A stretch of DNA of 64,000 nt from Acheta domesticus (taxonomy: Eukaryota; Arthropoda; Insecta; Orthoptera; Gryllidae), in NCBI GenBank assembly GCA_031308135.1, contig JAHLJT010000631.1, positions 196,034,685 through 196,098,684 on the forward strand, given 5' to 3'. Of the stretch, positions 59,365 through 64,000 are shown in pieces. Position 1 is the first letter of the stretch. Each line of letters begins with the position of its first letter. A model generated the notes under the pieces. It was given only the letters and a program-made list of their open reading frames with translations. It ran no database searches and was not told the DNA's origin. Position numbers and translations under genes: made by a program.

Positions 59365-59690
59365 ATCAAGCAGCAACCTTCCAGTAAGAAAGCAGGACTC
59401 AGAATCATCCATTCTACTTTAAATTACATTGACGTACATTATACTTAAATTTAATTTTGTCTTTTATACTTAGATTGTTTTTCTTTCATCATATCATCGA
59501 ATTTAAGTTCTGGAACCTAGCTAAACAATGCCAAGGAACATTTTACGATCAACGATATCCGTAAAGAGTCACTGACGAATTCAAAGACCATGACTGACTT
59601 GCAGCACAAAGTAGCAACGTTCGCGTAACGGAGTTCAATGAACGCGTAGCAAAGTTCGGATGAATCTGAAACTATTGACTCTACTGTATC
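59365..59690 (+). repeat. 325-bp tandem unit, copy 1
   Basis: The unit begins with tatcaagcagcaaccttcc and agtaagaaagcagg, passes catccattctac, and near 59,538 reads acattttacgatcaacgata followed by gacgaattcaaagaccatga and gcaacgttcgcgtaac. The next unit starts at about 59,690 with tcaaggagcaaccttcctgt. Confidence 0.85.
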
Positions 59691-59826
59691 AAGGAGCAAC
59701 CTTCCTGTAAGAAAGTTTGATTAAAGCTCATTCATTCTACATAGAGCTATATTTAATGTAACTTCGATTTTAATTTTTGTACTTCGATATTTTATTTTCG
59801 CGGAGTATCTATTTTACCAAGTCAGA
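59691..59826 (+). repeat. 325-bp tandem unit, copy 2, left part
   Basis: Carries the start of the unit (gcaaccttcctgtaagaaag, cattcattctacatag) and is then interrupted by SINE copy 8. The remainder continues at 60349. Confidence 0.85.
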
Positions 59827-60348
59827 CCGGGAGAGGTGGCTCAGTGCATCAACTGATGCCAATGCATTGCCTCTGACCGGGACGTCGTAAGTTCGGCTGG
59901 ATCTTCGACACTAGCTTGTCAGCTAGATCGAATCCAGTCGCTGTTTGGAGATGAATCCTAGCGGCCGCCCACTGTGAGCGGTAGTTTTCCGTAGTTTCTC
60001 CTATCAACACCAGGCGAATGTCAAAGCTGTACCCTACCAAACGGGCTACTGACCGCGAACGATCCTTCCTGCGTCTTCTTGACCTGTCATCACCCCTTAC
60101 ACACATACACTATCATGCAATACACTAACACACATGCCGGGAGACCGGTCAGAGGCTTAGAGTTTGACCCGGCTGAGGCAGTGCCCCGCTAGACACACAT
60201 ACCTGCTAGTCGATGATAGATCGGTGCCGGATCTCGCCATCCAGTGGGGAAAGATTTTCGCTACGTCCCGATGAAAAAATGCACAAAAGTTATGGAACTA
60301 ATGACCTCAGTAGTTGACGCGCCCGGAATCACTAACAATCAATCAGTT
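59827..60348 (+). mobile_element. tRNA-headed SINE-like element, copy 8 (near full length)
   Basis: The head starts with accgggagaggtggctcag, so the A-box region (59837-59847) is well kept. The B-box is damaged (agttcggctgg near 59,889). The body shows gtagtttctcctatcaacac, the caggcgaatg word, an acacac segment near 60,098-60,106, catgccgggagaccggtc, and the closing gttgacgcgcccggaatcac with an aacaatcaatcag tail at 60,330-60,345. It splits a 325-bp tandem unit. Confidence 0.85.
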
Positions 60349-60540
60349 ATTACCTACTCAGTTCCGGTGCCTAACTAAACAAAGATTTCGTATCAGTTGG
60401 CTAATTGTCAGTGAACAAACATTTTACGACCAACGCCATCCGTAAATAGTCTCTGACGAATTCAAAGACCATGACCGACCTGTAGGACAGAGAAGCAGCG
60501 TTCGTGTAACGGCCTGCGTGCCAGGTTCGTCCATTCCATT
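60349..60540 (+). repeat. 325-bp tandem unit, copy 2, right part
   Basis: Continues the unit with cggtgcctaactaaacaaag, acattttacgaccaacgcca, gacgaattcaaagaccatga and agcagcgttcgtgtaacgg. Left and right parts add up to about 329 bp, the length of copy 1, which confirms a clean insertion. Confidence 0.85.
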
Positions 60541-61435
60541 TACAGGTTCGTTGATCCGACTTTAACATAACTCGCGGACACGAAAGCGGCCGAAGCCCGA
60601 CCCTGATCTTCCCTCGCGTGCTGCTCGGCGTCCGAGAGGCCCCGGTCGAAGTTGGCAGGCGAAGCGAGGCGCCTATAGCGCGTCCCAACTCTTCTGCTGT
60701 CGCTCTTGTCGAGATCGCACGATAAGACCGGTAACAGCGCGGGCGCTGTTGTGAAGCATGCTCTGTTCGTAGATTCTTCCCACATTCATCAAACGGGGTT
60801 TCTCGAGAAGTAAGAGAGCTCTTGGTAGAAATGATGAGATAAAAATGAAGCAGACAGTTGAAAATGGAGTGGTCGGTTAGTGGGAGATAATTCTTCAAGT
60901 AGATCACACGCTTTATTTTGTACGCACACAAGGTAGTTTGTTTTGTTAATAAAACATTAAAAATCTTTGTAATGCTTTAATGTATACACTCTTTTTTCTT
61001 ACATTTTGCAGACGATTTAAATTAAAATTTAAGTACAGAGATATTAAATATTTATAGCTTCTTTATTTATCATGCAATATAGTCACTTTCTTGTATAAAA
61101 AATAAAAGGATATATTTCGAACATTATGGAAATTATAGATTATTTCTCACTTCGTCTAAGTTTTATTCAAAAGTTTTATGTAATTTGAATTAATGTAATT
61201 ATTGTTTAATACAATGAACAACCCGAATAGTTACATTCCCTAATATTTTCAATATTCATACCAGCTGATCTCATCCTACAAATAATACGACTTTCGATAA
61301 GCCTTTCCATTGTATCTATTGCATTTAATGTAGCTTACTATATTCAAGCAGCTCAATCGACGTCAGTTCTATGGTCAATAACTCTGCGTTTGAGAATGAT
61401 GACCTTAACTATAGCAGTCCCCGCATAACCAGGGC
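60541..61435. other. GC-richer patch followed by AT-rich DNA
   Basis: 60,570-60,770 is moderately GC-rich. 60,790-61,430 is AT-rich. No gene or repeat recognised; the 176-codon minus-strand frame (60401-60931) overlaps the tandem unit and has no domain. Confidence 0.45.
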
Positions 61436-61439
61436 TGTG

Positions 61440-62304
61440 GTTGCGTAGATAACAGCTATATTTACTGCCGCCATTACCATCACCACTGCCATCGTCGCCA
61501 ACGACATTCCCTCTCCACTCAACCAAGAAGGGTGCATTGCCACCCCCGCAATTCTGCCACTATATTTCCTTGCCGATGACACACCCACAGTCCTTTCCAA
61601 TTCATTACTGCATCATTTTCACTGTTTCTTTCATCCTCGCCGTCACAACGCTCCTTGCCGTCCCCGCATTCCTGGGGTCCCCCGTCCCCACAACAACCAA
61701 TAGCCACTGTTTCACCATAACCGCCATCACTTCCAATCCAGCTGTCGTCCCTTCCTTTTCGGTACACGTGGCCCCTATATCGTCTTCGTGTTCGCTTCTC
61801 CGCCAATCGATGCTGCCACACTGCACACACCACCTCTTCATTCCCGGCGACAGTGTCTTCCTTCTCGCCCGTTCTCAGCGGCCCTTGCATCATGACCAGT
61901 AATCCAAATAACGATGTCCTTACTCTACTGCTACGTTTTAGTCAGCGTATCCATTTGTTAGTTACTGCCTTCACTGTTACCACTGTCTTTGCCTCGGTTA
62001 AACCACCATGAGCATCGACGATACTGCCAACTACTTGACGCTGTCGCGTCTGCCATTGCCATCGCCATCGTCATTCCCATCACATTCACCATTGCCATTG
62101 CCGAAGCTACTGCCACCGCTACTGCCACCATCGCCGCCATTCCCAATGCCTCCACCTCCACGGAAGAACACCGTCACATCTAGTGTCTCCCCTACCGTCT
62201 CCTTTGCCACTACCTTCTCTTGGAACACGCCACCTCCGCTGCCATCACTTCCACAGCAACCCTCCCGACCACAATTCCCTCTGACCTCCAAACCATCGCT
62301 AATG
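61440..62304 (+). repeat. GCC/CCA/CAT trinucleotide-periodic block, left part
   Basis: C-rich sequence with a strong three-base rhythm: ccgccattaccatcaccact, gccattgccatcgccatcg near 62,051-62,070, and gccaccgctactgccaccat near 62,111. Plus-strand frames read Ala/Ile/Thr, Pro/Ser and similar runs in all three phases; minus-strand frames read Val/Ala/Met or Gly/Asn/Ser runs. It is interrupted by SINE copy 9 and resumes at 62816. Confidence 0.65.
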
Positions 62305-62815
62305 GTATCTGATCAGGAGATCCTAGTTTCCAGTCCCGACAGTGGCAGGATTTTCGACAATAGCTGGAGAGCTAGGTCAAATGCGGTCGCTATCTGAAGG
62401 ACAATTCTCGCGGCCTGCTGCCCTCAGCGAAAGTTTTCCGTGGTTTCTCCGATCAACACCAGGCGAATGCCGGAGCGCTACCCTAATAAACAGGCCACGG
62501 ACCGCGCTCGATCTTTCCTTCCTCGGTCTTGCTCTATCCTCATCCCTTCCTTACACACACACACTTTCATGCACTATATTACTACACATGCCGGGAGATC
62601 GGTCGGGAGCTTAGATCTTGTCCTGGCTGGGTTGGTGCCCCGCTGGTGGGAGATACCTTGATGGGGAAACCCCGTTAGCCTACGGTAGGCCGGCGCCGGA
62701 TCCCACCCTCTCGCAGCGCCGGATCGCCACCTCCAGAGGAAAACACCTATACTACATTTCATGTAATAATGAACTTAGCAGTTGACGCGCCCGGAATCAT
62801 GGAGAATCAATCAAT
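62305..62815 (+). mobile_element. tRNA-headed SINE-like element, copy 9
   Basis: The B-box region near 62,319-62,340 is degraded (gatcctagtttccagtcccg) and the A-box half is missing. The body is good: gtggtttctccgatcaacac, caggcgaatgccggagcg, an acacacacac segment at 62552-62561, catgccgggagatcggtcgg, tggtgccccgctggtgggag and gttgacgcgcccggaatcat, with a gaatcaatcaatt tail at 62,803-62,815. It sits inside a trinucleotide-periodic block. Confidence 0.85.
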
Positions 62816-62965
62816 TAGCTAACAGTAATACCAGCACCACCACGTTACCGTCACTTCGACCGCCACGGCTTTAAGCGCTACTGGCACTGGCACTGACATA
62901 GCCACTGCCACCGAAGTCCCCCCCCCCATCACCGCTACAACCGCCACTGCCGTCGCCTTCGTCGC
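62816..62965 (+). repeat. GCC/CCA trinucleotide-periodic block, right part
   Basis: Resumes the same rhythm after the SINE (accagcaccaccacg, gccactgccaccgaag, accgccactgccgtcgcc) and then enters the CpG island. Confidence 0.65.
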
Positions 62966-63325
62966 CTTCATCGTCGCCCCGCGGCGCCCTCTCAATTGGG
63001 CGCATTCGGCGACGGCGCTCGCCCTTGTTTTATGCGGCCGTTAAGGGCGCCGCTGGATATTAGTTAACCGATGCCGCTGAGTTACGGGTTATCGCCCGGC
63101 CCTTGGCCCTTGCCCCGCCATGCCCCTCCCGTCCCCTCCCCTCTCTCCACCGTCCCCGCCTGCGCCCCATTACTCCCTGGCAGCAGACAGAGGGCGGCGC
63201 GTCCCGGCGGTCGGGGAGGCCGCGACAGTGTCGGATGGGAGGGTCCCGCAGGGCCTCGGGAGGAGGTGAGGGGGCGACAAGAATGACGGCGGAGGGAAGC
63301 AGAAGTCCTCCGAGGGACGGCACGC
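62966..63325. other. CpG-rich island
   Basis: Dense CpG with gcgccctctcaattgggcgc near 62,983-63,003 (an imperfect inverted word pair) and ggccgttaagggcgccgctgg near 63,036. Overlapping frames on both strands are Arg/Pro/Gly-rich. No exon recognised. Confidence 0.55.
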
Positions 63326-64000
63326 GCGCGGCTTACACCCTCACTGCTGTCCCGCTCGGCCGTGAGGCATTCGGCCAATCGCTCTTCGCGAGCCGGCTCT
63401 CCTGGGAAATGAACTCCCTCTTTAATGAAAGAACGAACCTTATATTCGATGATGAGTGACGAGTCGAAAGAGGTGATATTTCCTCCATATTTGGCATCAA
63501 GATAGCATGTGTGAACACGGCCTACTGGTGTAAAAACACAAGTTGACAATTATTTCGATGACATGGAGATGGTCCACTTAAGAAGGCAGACGAAATCAAC
63601 AACCAGATAGAAAATGGACGTTCTGGAATGAGGACGTAAATTATGACATTTTATTGCATCGAACATTGCATAAACAAATATAATGTGCGGACATGGCTGG
63701 AGGATTTTTTATAGACTACACAATTATGAATCATTGACAAAAAGAGCAAATTCAATTCAATGTAAACGAAACGTATTTTTTCTTTGCACTGTGTTCTGCT
63801 GTACACTGTGTTCTGCGTTGAGCGTTTTTTTCGCGAACGTATTAAAAAATTGAGACTAGGAAAACTTTAGTTCATCACAATTATTGATATTCCTGGATCG
63901 CAACATTTATAAAAAGAACCTAAAATTCAAGCATTCTCTACGGTAGACACCACCACACAATATTGAAACTAATCTAAAAGCTGAATTTCAAAATTTATCC
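63326..64000. other. AT-rich intergenic DNA to the window edge
   Basis: Nothing recognised beyond a short direct repeat ctgtgttctgc at 63,789-63,799 and 63,805-63,815. The minus-strand frame 63082-63549 overlaps the CpG island and lacks a domain. Confidence 0.5.

Overview
This window looks like intergenic or very long intronic DNA from a eukaryotic nuclear genome. It is most likely from an arthropod, perhaps an insect with a large repeat-rich genome. That inference rests on an AT-rich background, many families of short non-autonomous transposons, tRNA-headed SINE-like elements, and a broken mariner transposase that resembles predicted proteins I remember from cockroaches and termites. The taxonomic call is weak. 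I see no intact protein-coding gene, rRNA or functional tRNA in 64 kb. The long open frames lie almost entirely in GC-rich or trinucleotide-periodic repeats, where stop codons are rare in all frames.

Layout: 1-5.0 kb holds a G-rich low-complexity block and a ~125-bp tandem repeat. 5.0-15.7 kb holds four copies or fragments of a ~530-bp tRNA-headed SINE-like family, several CpG-rich islands, G-rich blocks, a fifth SINE copy and a 259-bp fold-back element. 17.9-23.7 kb holds a CCCA-type minisatellite, two more SINE copies, CpG islands and a diverged 140-bp duplication. 24.8-32.7 kb holds a ~700-bp interspersed repeat (one copy on each strand), a complete hAT-type non-autonomous transposon with 8-bp target duplication, and a ~290-bp tandem array of about seven units. 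34.7-41.9 kb holds a deleted mariner-like element, two inverted-repeat MITEs, CpG islands and GGTGGC-type minisatellite. 45.2-48.5 kb holds a G-rich minisatellite, a 70-bp tandem array and a pseudogene of an unnamed arthropod protein family. 50.2-56.9 kb holds a diverged tandem repeat, a near-perfect 9-bp GC-rich satellite of more than 500 bp, another interspersed repeat copy, a fold-back element and a CpG island. 58.2-63.3 kb holds a hammerhead-like motif, a 325-bp tandem duplication split by a SINE, and a GCC/CCA-rich block split by another SINE.

Nothing here forms an operon or pathway. The interest lies in repeat biology: the SINE family and its placement beside CpG islands, the fold-back MITE families, nested insertions that give a relative time order, and expanded GC-rich arrays able to form unusual DNA structures.
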